A stretch of DNA of 64,000 bases from Cannabis sativa (taxonomy: Eukaryota; Streptophyta; Magnoliopsida; Rosales; Cannabaceae): assembly GCF_029168945.1 (NCBI RefSeq), contig NC_083604.1, forward strand, positions 11,338,812 through 11,402,811, written 5' to 3'. Both the position numbers and the translations under genes were made by a program. Positions within the stretch are counted from its first letter, which is position 1; each line of letters opens with the position of its first letter. Of the stretch, positions 32,040-42,734 are shown piece by piece. The notes below the pieces were generated by a model. The model searched no databases. It saw nothing but the letters and a program-made list of their open reading frames with translations, and was not told the origin of the DNA.

Positions 32040-33000
32040 CAAGTGCACCAGGCTATATGTCAACTTGGGCATTGGGTGTTCCTCGAGGACTTCCGAAGGC
32101 TCGTTTTGACACTTCTATGGTATTCGAGATTGCAAACGAGATCTCCTACCCTGTTTTTGACCAAAATAAGAAGAATGCCCTGAGCAGAATTTGTGTTTGA
32201 GGAGCACACACATGAGAACCAGGTTGTATGTAAACCTAGGCACAAGGCCCAGCACCCATGTCAACCTGGGTGTTGGGGGACCTGTTTTGGCTCCTAAAGG
32301 ATCTTGTTTTCTCTCAAGATCACTTGTATCTTCGTTATTTCTGAGAGCAAAAAAGATTCCCAGAACACTTTTTCTGAGAAAATACTTGGAAGTCACCTAA
32401 TGTCAACCTGGGCACTACGCCCAGGCACCAGGTCAACCTAGGTGTTGGGTCCCTGTTTTTCCCACCAAATGCTTCTGTTTGATTCCTAAAAAAACTTGTA
32501 TCTCAATTATTAGTGAAAACAGATAGTATGCCCAAAAGAATTTTTAGGAGAAATTTTTGGAAATGGCCTAGGTTGGCAATATGTCAACCAGGGCACTGAG
32601 ACCTAGAACCAGGTCAACTTGGGCGTTGGGTCCATGTTCTGATTCCCAGATGGCTCCGTTTGTTTCCCAAAAGTATCCATATCTTAATTGTGTATGAAGT
32701 AGAGAATATGCACGGAAGACTTTGTCTGAACTATTGTTGGAAATGGATCAGGTTAACAGCAAGTCAACCTGGCACTGGGACCTAGCACCAAGTCAACTTG
32801 GGCGATGGGTCCCAGTTTTGGACTCCAGGTTGATCCGTTTCTTTCCTAAAACACTAGACTCCTTGTTTTTTATGGAGACAAAGAAAATTCTCAGAATACA
32901 TCTTCAATATTGTGGTTGGAAGCATCCCAAGTTAACAATATGTCAACCTGGATGCTAAGGGCATCACCTGCACCTGCCCTTTGATTCAGCTCAACCTGCA
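32040..33000 (-). repeat. ~180-bp tandem repeat array
   Basis: About five to six imperfect units, each carrying ATGTCAACCTGGGCACT, a CAGGTCAACTTGGGCGTTGGGTCC-like block and a CCGTTT-TTTCC segment. Unit starts are near 32058, 32229, 32400, 32581, 32762 and 32941 (spacing 171-181 bp). On the minus strand it lies downstream of the gypsy integrase tail at 33835-34170, the place where plant gypsy 3' untranslated regions often carry tandem repeats. Confidence 0.8.
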
Positions 33001-33834
33001 TCTGCACACATGTAACTATAGTTTATTAGTATTTCAACATTATGATTTTATTAGCATAGACATTTTATTTCATGTTCCGTATGGCCTATTGGCCTTTCAC
33101 TTTTGAACACTACCTATTTCCAGCCTTAGGGCTTTCATGTTCGTACTCTTGGCCTATAGGCACTCTATTTTTGAACATTGCTATTGTTTAGCCCTGATTC
33201 TTTTTATTATGGATATGTGATCAACCAGGCGGTCTAAAATCCTGGCTATCTTCTTACTGCCTTGACATGTAAGTATTCAGATTTACTTTTTTTATGCCAA
33301 GCTGAAGTATGCCTACACTTGACTTAGATGTAGGCTTAGTAGCTTATACTAACCGTTAAAATTTCTCTGCATAAGTTCTCTGTGTTAATTCAATGCATTG
33401 TATGGTGTGGGTGTCCCCCAAGTGAACAGGCAAACTTACGTTCTCTTGGTCACTTGCAATTCACCAAGTTTCATAGACCTTGCCTAGGAATTTTCTTGGG
33501 GTGCTACCTGATGTACGTATGGGGAATTGAAAAAAGAATAACTTTAAGAAGTTAATCTTGTTAGCAAGTGGTTTGGACACAACATATTAGAACATAAACA
33601 TTGTTTTTCATTCAATAATTGGTCTTTGTTGATGTGCTACTTACATAAATTGAATCTACAAGCTTACATTATTAAAAGTTTGCTTCTAGATATCAAATGG
33701 CTACCCCTGCTTGACTTGCAAAGTAGAGGCCACCGTTGAAGAACGATGGATGGCCACGCTGAAAGGCTATGAGCACTAGCTTTTTTATCCTAAGTCTAAT
33801 GATGAGTTGGTAACTACTACTATTGAGTAGTGTT
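33001..33834. other. Probable gypsy 3' non-coding region
   Basis: No ORF of note. It lies between the pol remnant and the tandem array, so it probably belongs to the same decayed element. Motifs such as GGCCTATTGGCCTTTCACTTTTGAACA / GGCCTATAGGCACTCTATTTTTGAACA recur once (33083, 33151). Confidence 0.45.
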
Positions 33835-34170
33835 CTATAAGCTGGTCACTAGTAGTACTTGCAAAGGTACTCTCCATTCTAGTATCTTGGTAGTAGAACG
33901 AGCTCCATGTTCTCGTTGTACTTTCCCAACTTATAGGCTCCCTTACTTGTTAACTATGTAGCTTGGTAGAGGCCTTACTAGTTGTGTCTGAACACACTTA
34001 CTGCTGGATCTTTGGTGTTCAGGAACACTCTTTGGAGCATCAGGTCTCCTATGAAGAATTTCCTGTCCTTGGCTGGTTTGTTGAAGTACCTTGCAACCTT
34101 CTGCTGGTAGGCCTGCAACTTTAGGTTGGCTTGACCTCTTCTTTCTTCTAGAAATTTTGTCCTCAAAATT
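33835..34170 (-). pseudogene. Ty3/gypsy pol C-terminus (integrase tail)
   Basis: The minus strand reads RTKFLEERRGQANLKLQAY, QQKVARYFNKPAKDRKFFI, GDLMLQRVFLNTKDPA. This is the region after the integrase core in plant gypsy elements (EERRE.A..R.AAYQQ...RYYN..V..R.F..GDLVLR.V). Beyond a stop, YQATQLTSKGAYKL-like and YWNGEYLCKYY-like pieces continue the domain to about 33840. Confidence 0.8.
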
Positions 34171-35399
34171 TATTTAAACGATTTGGGATATTACCCCCGT
34201 ATTTACGGTTCTAACTCTCAAATTGTTGTTTCTATCTTGCTATTTTTCTATAGCCCTTTCTCAACTAGTGGAATCGTCTCATTTCATAGTACTTCCTTTT
34301 TCTAGTCTAAAATTTGGACAAGATATTTTTCCCATATAATAAATTTTTCTGAAGTTTAACATCATCATAGCTCAAAATATGGGTTGAGTTTGATACATAT
34401 TTTCTCAGCATGGAGACATGAAATACATTATATACTCCGGACAATGCAGGAGTTAAGGCTAGCTGGTAGGCTACCTGGCCTACTTACTCTAGTGAACAGG
34501 TGTCTAATATTTCTCTCGTACCACACTTATTAAAGTACCTAACTAATAGTACATTTAATTATTATTTTTAGACAAACACTTCATTAGGAGAAGAGATTAT
34601 TCTAAGATAATCTAACCTTTATTCAATATGCTCACAACATGTTTATAATATTCCATTGATCTTCTCAGGTTACCCACCTTTCAAGAATAAAACATCATAC
34701 TATTTTTGCTTTAACCTTCATGGTTCTCAATAACCTTCTTTAATTCTTAACATCATAGCCACAGATATAACCTTGAATTTCAAAAGATATATTCTTTCGT
34801 ATGAATTCCATATCCTCATTTATTGTATAAATTGTCTACACTAATAGACAACATATTAACTCGGTATGTCAAACCGTTACTACTCAGTCAAAATCATAAG
34901 ATCCCACAGTACATAATTCGCAATTATGTCTTTCTATTCCTTCTATGGGATCTCCTAAGCTGATCTACTGACTTAGCTTAGTAACAAGTTAAGTATTCGT
35001 TTCTGATAGATATTCAATTAGAGCATTTCTTATTTCCACCCACTAATATATACTCATCTCAATAACTTGTAAATTTCTACTTATTAACACATCCCTTCCT
35101 CTTGATAATCTCTGGAACAACTACCGACTTTGCATCCTAATTAATATGAATCTTTTTAGCGTACTTTGTCCTTACTCATACGCTTTTCGAGATGACTCCT
35201 CGAAAGATTTTCATACTTTAATACACTACCGACTTGTTATATTCATATTGTATGATCTTAATTCTCTTATACTACTTAACAAGATCATACATACTCTATA
35301 TAAATATGGGATTTTCAGATATTTATTAATTATACTTCTATAATTAATGAATTCATTTATCTTATAATTGTATTTTATATATTGTATAATATATTATCC
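34171..35399. other. Repeat-like spacer, unidentified
   Basis: It begins with TTTTGTCCTCAAAATTTATTTAAACGATTTGGGATATTACCCCC, which on the minus strand (GAGGACAAAATTT) is a phrase seen at gypsy pol/LTR junctions. The rest shows no coding sequence I can place. Confidence 0.35.
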
Positions 35400-36245
35400 A
35401 TTAAATACTTACTTTTAAGGCATAAACCCTAACAAGCCCTTCCATGAAGGTAGGCCCACTCTAGACGGAAGATGGGCCCAAGTCCATCTTAAGCCGAGAA
35501 GGCTCACTTCTAAAAGAAAGCTCTTCTAGATCCGGAAGGCTCCCAACCTTACCGAGACGAAAGAAACTAAGCCCTCCAGATGAGCATTAGGATGTATCCG
35601 GAGAGGGTCTTCAAAGAGGCACCTTCGTAAGCCTTCATAGGGTGACGTGGCTGCCATTTGACGTCTGGTCCCACTGTGTTAGATCTTGTCTCCTATATCA
35701 GAGCACGTTAGTGCGCGCACCACCAAAAGGAAAACCTTCCTTTTGTCTAACGGTACGTACCTGACACCTCTGCATACTAGAACAACGCTCGCAAGGCACC
35801 TGTCCTAGACCGTGTGGCCTCCAGTCGTACGGATGCCTTCGCTCCACGAGCCACAATCCTGCTAGTGGACCTTAAGTCATGTATTTACCCCAATAGTGAC
35901 CGAATTTTTCACAAAACCCCTAGCAGGTCACGAGTATGCCCGGATCCGAATCTTAACCTATAAATACCCTCTTATACCTTCATAAAAGGAGACGATTCAC
36001 TTCACTTTATTTTAGGTTTTCTTCTTCTCTATGTTAGAAAATTCTATGTGAGAAAATATAAGAAGAAGCTAGGGTTCTTGAACTTGTAAGATCCCATTGT
36101 AATACATCAAAGCTATTCTGCGCAATACATTAACTTGTAAACTAAGATTAATTAACACCCCAACCACGTAAAAGTCTTCATCTCCATCTTATATTTCCTT
36201 ATTCAAACTCTTATTAAATCGATTTCCAAAACTCTACCTTCAAGT
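35400..36245 (+). mobile_element. LTR-like block, split by a later insertion
   Basis: GC-richer, non-coding block with a TATAAATA box at 35959-35966, followed by a leader-like stretch (TTCACTTTATTTTAGG, GTAAGATCCCATTGTAATAC). This is the layout of an LTR promoter and R/U5 region. It runs into ACCTTCAAGT at 36236-36245, where the 6.4-kb element is inserted; its continuation is the sequence from 42655. Exact LTR ends were not found. Confidence 0.45.
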
Positions 36246-38291
36246 AGGGCTGATCATTTAACCCGGTGGGCCGAACAACCCTTTCTGTAATGGGCCGACG
36301 TTGAAATGGGTTAAATATAAGTCAACCCGTCTATATTGGGTCGGAATCGGCCTAGTCTATTTTTGGCCCAATAAACCCAACCCGGGCCGATTCTTCTTTG
36401 ACATATATATTTTTTATTTTTTTATACACTGAAAAAACCTATATATAAAAACTAAGAGCTTGTTTGGCTGTGTTATCAGTTTTCAGTTTTTAAAAATGAG
36501 AATAGAAAACAGTTTTTTGTCATTTTAAAAATTTAATGGTGTTTGGCACAAATTTTTAAAAACTGTTTTTAGATTTTTTCTTACGAAAAAAAAAATCAAT
36601 ATTTTAGCACCATACCATGACATTAACCCATCCGGGTCTAAGTTCAGGTATGGTTTCGGGTCTAGGATCCGAGTATGTGAGCAAAATATAAAATATAATA
36701 TGTTAGACAAAAAAAATTGTTTTTGAAAATTGAAAACAGCATTTTGATGTTTTCTGTTTTCTAGTTTTTTAAAACTCAAATTTTAAAAAACAGTTTTTAA
36801 AAATTTTTGCCAAACGACTCATAATAGTTTTTAAACTGTAAAGCCAAACAACCTCTAAATGTCTCACTTTCTTTAACCCTAAACCTAGCCGCTCTTCCTC
36901 CTCACCTTCTCTACTGTTCTTTTCTCTCTATCAGGTAAAAAAAATCGCACTCCTCCCTCTATCCTCATCTATCATCGGTAGTACCACCACCAAGTCCTCG
37001 TTATTTTCTTCGTCAATCACCACTATGACCACCGCTTTCATTAGTCGTTGCCACTACCATTTTCCTTAGCCGGGCGTCACCAAGAACAACAAGGAAGTGC
37101 ACCACTATGCTCGCGCCTGGCAGCAAGAAATCATCTCCTTGTGAGTTGTTCTTTTTTATTTTTTGCTAAAAAATTCCCATTCTGAGATGTGGTATTTTTT
37201 TTCTAAGATTTTATTATTTCATAGTGTGATCTTCTTTCATATATATTTATTTTACTTTTCTATAATATCAGATTTGATTTTGAGTGTAGTATTATTGTGA
37301 GAGAATATTATTTTGATGAGATTAATCTATAATATTTTTGAGATTACACAAAACAGTATAATAGAAATTTCTTCTCATTCTTTTTTATTTCTTTTATATT
37401 TTATTCTTTTTTCTTCTCATATTTCATAAATTATGTGTATTTATTTACATATTTATATCATATTTCTCATCAAATATTGCAGCATAAATCACTAGAAATC
37501 AGTAGCACAAACTTGGCCAAGGTAATTTTAAAGCTCTTTTTGTTATTTATGAAAATATTTATTATATATGTGTTTTGTGTAAGATTTAATGTACTATATG
37601 GTTATTTTGTTATTATTTTTAATATTAGTTGAAATAAACATTGTATGATGATTTATAGTGTTATTTTACTGAAATCTTGATATTTTTTTGGGAAAAATAC
37701 AAAAAAGGAAAAAAAATTACAAAAATACTTTGGGCCGGCCCATTAAACATTTATACAGTCCACATACAAATATTTACAAAAATACCACATGCACTAAGCC
37801 TTCAGCTGTACAGAGCGAACCATGAAGATGAAAATACGCGCTCGTTTCAAAACCGCAAAACAACCAAAATGAAACCAAAACGAGAAAAATACAACTATTA
37901 ATTCTGGCAAAATCAACTGGAAAAGAAGACCTGCAATGATCTAAACTGAAAATGACGAAAAAAAAATCAGAAAAACTGCGAAGAAACTGAAATTACACAT
38001 TTGTTTTCTGTTTTATTCGATCAAAACAACTCCCCCTAATATCGAAATCCAGATTCATGAAATGTAGATCTGTAACAAACAGATCTGGAGCTCCCACCAA
38101 ATTCAAAACAATGTATGATGTGAAATTTTTAAAAAAAACCTCATGAATAACACATCTACGTTATATACAGTTACATTTTGATTGATTACTGGTTTTCAAT
38201 ATAAATATATTTTTTGAAAAATAAAATAAGAAGAGTAAAATCGAATTAAGGTACAACCAATTATGTATAAGTCTGTTTATTTTTTGTTTTG

Positions 38292-38678
38292 GTTGCCTTA
38301 TAGTTGCATTATCGTTTTATGATAGTTTATATATTATGCAAGAATTTAATTTGATGGGGACTAAGAAATAGTAGTTATACATAGTAAGTTTTGTGCAAAT
38401 AGTTGCATATTAATTTTATAGTGAAATAACATATGCAAGTAACAAAACTATAATAAAACTACAAAACAACTGTATACAAGTGCAAATAGTTGCCTTATAG
38501 TTGCATTATCGTTTTATGATAGTTTATATATTATGCAAGAATTTAATTTGATGGGGACTAAGAAATAGTAGTTATACATAGTAAGTTTTGTGCAAATAGT
38601 TGCATATTAATTTTATAGTGAAATAACATATGCAAGTAGCAAAACTATAATAAAACTACAAAACAACTGTATACAAAC
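38292..38678 (+). repeat. 197-bp tandem duplication
   Basis: 38292-38488 and 38489-38678 are near-identical, each starting GTTGCCTTATAGTTGCATTA and ending AACAACTGTATACAA. Non-coding. Confidence 0.9.
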
Positions 38679-39130
38679 TAAAATACAGGAAAAACTCTTT
38701 GAACATCAACATCCATGATAAATCTCATTGTTACCCATTGATGATATAAAAATGGACAGGAAACAACTAGATAAAAAACATATTAGAAGGTGTAAAATTT
38801 CAAATATGGGAGAAAACCAAAAAGAAACCGAAAACAAACCTCGGTTCGAACATCAGCACCAACATTAGCTTTTTTCCCAGAAACGTTGACAATGAAATCT
38901 CTGCATTATTTGTTGAGCAAACATACATAAGAAGCACAATGATTTCCTAAGATTGTGCCTAAAACCAGTGAAAATATTTTTCATTTCTCAGAACACTTTC
39001 CTTGACTTCGACTATTCTTTATTATTTGATTTTGTCTTCAGGTATTAGCTTTTGTTGTCTATACTATTTCTGGCTTTATTCTCTACACAGTCGCTCCATA
39101 TGTTATCAAGGTCCGTTTCTTCGTAAGAAT

Positions 39131-39567
39131 ATATAAGAAACTAGCTTTACAATTAAAAATTAAAAATAAAAAGAAAAGAAGAATTGTTATGGAAAAAAAT
39201 TAAAAATTAAAAACTCAAAATAAAATTAAAAATTAAAAATTAAAAACTGAAATAAAATTAAAAATAAAAAGAAAAGAAGAAAAAAAGAGAGTGAAATGAT
39301 GGATTGATTGATAGAAGTCAATCCTAGACCCCTGACGTGTAAGCAACAATATATAAGAAACTAGCTTTACAATTAAAAATTAAAAATAAAAATAAAAGAA
39401 GAATTGTTATGGAAAAAAATTAAAAATTAAAAACTGAAATAAAATTAAAAATTAAAAATTAAAAACTGAAATAAAATTAAAAATAAAAAGAAAAGAAGAA
39501 AAAAAAAGAGTGAAATGATGGATTGATTGATAGAAGTCAATCCTAGACCCCTGACGTGTAAGCAACA
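39131..39567 (+). repeat. 220-bp tandem duplication
   Basis: 39131-39350 and 39351-39567, each starting ATATAAGAAACTAGCTTTAC and ending CCCCTGACGTGTAAGCAACA, with an internal array of AATTAAAA-type simple repeats. Confidence 0.9.
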
Positions 39568-40258
39568 AGTGTGATGCATGAAAATGTGTGTGCAAAGTGG
39601 TAAAAGTGTAATAAAATAAACTTGATGAGTAAAAAAGTAACAATAATCGTGTGAGGGTATTTCAATAATAAAGAATGCATTTTGTATTTATGGTGTAAAA
39701 ATTTCTATTTTTTTTTAGGCATATACATGTATAGACATTGTATGCTTTAGTGTTATTTTAATGTTAGTTGAAATGATATGATAATGATTTTTTTTATTAA
39801 AAGGTATGATTCAATATTATTTTACTAAAATCCATATATTTTTATCTATGTTATTTTGCTTCAGCAATAACTTATATAACTTCTTTTGAAATTTAAATTG
39901 TGGATTATAGATTTGAAGGTCAACACAATGACAAAGGAGAATACCAATACACAATTTCCAGTTCTATTGTTGATTCAATTTTTTTTCTTTAAATTTTTAG
40001 ATTTATGTTTGATGTAGTATTTGGGATGATTGTAAAATTTAAATTATATTATTTTAGATGACTGAAATGTTTTATTTTTAATTTTGAAACTTTGGATGAT
40101 TTTACTGATGGTTGAACATTTTATCTTATTTAGTTTAGGTTTGAATTTTATTATTTTTATATCGTATTGTAACCCAACCCGACTCAATCTAATCCAATTC
40201 AATTATGTATTGAATTGGGTTGGATTATGAAAACAATATATATATATATATATATATA

Positions 40259-40725
40259 CTAGGTGATTGTTACGTGTCAAACCACGTAGTGTTAGTTTTA
40301 TTTAATATTTTAGTTTTTTATTTTAATTAATAATTAAAATAGTATAATTATTTCCCTAAAAAAAATAGTATAATTATTTGAACGATTTGTTTTATAAAAA
40401 TAAAATATGTGTCAGTATATTTAGTAAGTAAAACATAGTTGTGTTATAATAATGTATGTTATTAATAGTAAAATGTACATTAATCTTCTAATTGAAAAAA
40501 GTTCTATTATCTCATTTCATATCTAATAATAGCTACACAACTATATATTTATAGACTTTCACATTCTTTGCAAATTACTAATAAGCACCAATAATATAAA
40601 AAAAAATTATTAATATTCTTCCAAGATAGGTTTGTTAGAGAGAGATGTGGGTAAGATGATTTTTTTAATTTAAAAAGAGATTATTCAAGAAATACAGTTA
40701 GATAAGCACTTTTAATATATAAAGA
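40259..40725 (-). mobile_element. Non-autonomous Helitron, copy 2
   Basis: Minus-strand copy of the element at 19174-20236. Its 5' end on the minus strand is A|TCTTTATATATTAAAAGTGC and its 3' end is TACGTG-GTTTGA-CACGTA then AACAATCAC CTAG|T. The host junction is A/T, as expected for Helitrons. It is 467 bp because it has only part of the internal sequence of copy 1. The hairpin stem is conserved while the loop differs. Confidence 0.82.
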
Positions 40726-42654
40726 TATAGGGAAAATTACATACACTGACTTTTTCATTTTTCTTACTTTTATACTGTTAGGCGGTATAATTTACATTTA
40801 TACTGTGTAGTTTATAACTTTTATACTTTGGGCTTCAAGATGTATTTTCTTGTCACTTTAAAATGTATTTTTTTTTAATTATAAAAGTTGATAGGAAAAT
40901 TAGTTGTCACGTCAATCAGTCACATGTATATATTTAAAAAAAAACTAATTATAAAAGTTTTTATTGTATTGAAAAAGTTTTGATGTGATGTGTAGTCACT
41001 TTTGTGATTTTTTTTTTTAAAAAATATAATCATGAAAAAACTTAATTTCTATACGTTATCTTTTTTTTTTTTTTTGTAATGTATAATAACTTTCATTATT
41101 TACCTCATTCTTCATTTATATATTTTTTTTATTGTGTTTGGGCTCTCTCTCCACTATTCACCTTCTTCTTCATTTTTTTCTTTTTTTTTTCTCAAGTCTA
41201 CAACATTATCTAAATAAAAGCTAGTAACAAAAACAACAGCATGTTAAAGAGGAAGAAGAAGAAGAAGAATCAGGAAAGATAAGAGTGTGGTTGTGTGTGA
41301 GAGAGAGAGATAGAGAGCTTGCTCTGTGATGAACTTTTTGTATAAATCTTTCAAAAACTTCCACTAAGTTTATGTCATTCGGTGTCTTTGATCTCAAATC
41401 GTTAGCTCCATCTCTATCGTACTTCCAAGTCCACCATCTTTCTCCAACTTACCCTTTTCGGTTGCTGGTTTGTTTTATTGTTGTTTTCAGGTTGTTTTAA
41501 TGTTGTTTTCTTTCATTTTTTATCACATTTTTCAAAATATTATTATACTGGTCTATTTTAAATAGTAATATGAAAATAATAAAATTTGTATGTAAGTTAT
41601 TTTTTTCAATATCGTATGCTCCAATATATGTTCAGTTTTTCTCCGTTGTTCCACTGGTGTTTTTTAGTTGTTCTGCTTATTTTTATTTTTGATGTTTTCT
41701 CTTGTATGTTCTTTTGTTGTGCCTCAGCTCCCTACATTTGTTGCATTTGTTATGTTGTTTCTTTTCCCAGCAAGCTTCCATCCTCTTTTTTTTTTTTTTT
41801 TTGTCTTTTAGATTTTACCACTTTAATGGAAGGTAAGACTATTACTGTATATGATTCTTTCATTCTATATTTGCAAGAACTTTCTTTGTTAATTTTGTGC
41901 ACAAAGAAAGTTAATTATTTTAATTATTTTTTCTTTTATTTTTTTTTATTTATTTTAGTGTTGTTTTTCATGATTTATTTAGCTATTTTTTTGGTTTTTT
42001 TTTATTTTGGTTCTCCTATAAATACGTTTGACGAGCTCACTCATAAGAGAGTTTTGAGGTGTGTGTTTCTTTTATATTTTTTTAAGTAGTTATATTTGCT
42101 TCATTTGTTTTTATGTTGTTTCAGTGTTGTTGTAATAGTTTTTTTTATTATAATTTTCTAGGAATAGACTTGCAAATATAGTTGATTTTGCATCTGGTGT
42201 TGAGGTTGTGCAGCAGATTGTTTGTTTTTTTTAATCATTTTTTTCTTTTGTTTTGTTTGATTGTTTTAGTGTTGTTTTACCGTTGTTTTGCCATGATTAT
42301 TTATTTGATGTCGATTTCACTGCTTTTGCTCAATCTTGTCAGAATTAATGGTTATTTTTCGGTTGTCCTGGTGTTGTTGTGGTGGTTTTGTCTGTGGTTG
42401 TGAAAGATGGAGGTCTCATACGTTTGTTTTGGTATTTACAGTATAAAAGAAAAAAAATGGGGGAGGACAGTATAAATGTTATTTCTGCCGTGTGGTAGTA
42501 AAATGGAAAAGTATTACCTCAAATCCAGTATTTTTGTAAAATGCCCAAGATATAATATGAATAGATTAGAATTCTGTAGGCCAATTTTATTAGGTTGGCC
42601 CATTGAAAAACCCTCAACGGCCAACCCAACCCATGATCAGTCCTACCTTCAAGT

Positions 42655-42734
42655 CGAATAAGTTACGATAAACATATATTAAGACACGATGAAATATTTT
42701 ATGAGGAAACACATAGTAGAAGAGAGTGGACGCC
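42655..42734 (+). promoter_or_regulatory. Residual leader/promoter of deaminase gene
   Basis: Only 80 bp of non-transposon DNA separates the 10-bp target duplication from the start codon. It contains CATATATTAAG (42673) but no clear TATA at a usual distance. The rest of any promoter must lie in the inserted element. Confidence 0.4.

Larger units (their letters stand above)
37683..39715. repeat. Non-coding dispersed repeat, copy 2
   Basis: Related by ordered blocks to 6481-7385 (see that entry). It starts GGGAAAAATACAAAAAAGG. The sequence just before it (GTTATTTTACTGAAATC near 37665) has a similar counterpart after it (ATTATTTTACTAAAATCC near 39816). It is larger than copy 1 because it holds two tandem duplications. 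Confidence 0.4.
36246..42644. mobile_element. 6.4-kb terminal-inverted-repeat insertion (Mutator-like?)
   Basis: The left end reads AGGGCTGATCAT and the right end, reverse complemented, AGGACTGATCAT, each followed by GGGCCG/GGCCG-rich sequence. The perfect 10-bp direct repeat ACCTTCAAGT flanks it (36236-36245, 42645-42654). No transposase is seen; the interior holds other repeats (37683-39715, 40259-40725, tandem duplications), so it is a composite that has received insertions. The 10-bp target duplication favours a Mutator-like origin over hAT (8 bp). Plus-strand ORFs at 41586-42403 are Phe/Leu/Val-rich artefacts of GTTGTTTT-rich DNA. Confidence 0.65.

Noticed and set aside
32040..33000. Possible CRISPR-like direct repeats
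   Set aside because: Units of about 180 bp without short repeat-spacer structure, in plant DNA; better explained as a retroelement tandem array.
41586..42403. 167- and 73-codon hydrophobic ORFs, resembling membrane proteins
   Set aside because: Phe/Leu/Val/Cys content arises from GTTGTTTT-rich DNA within a transposon; no family similarity.
36246..42644. Assignment of the 6.4-kb element to hAT
   Set aside because: The GGGCTGATCAT-type end resembles some hAT ends, but the direct repeat is 10 bp, not 8 bp; left as Mutator-like with doubt.
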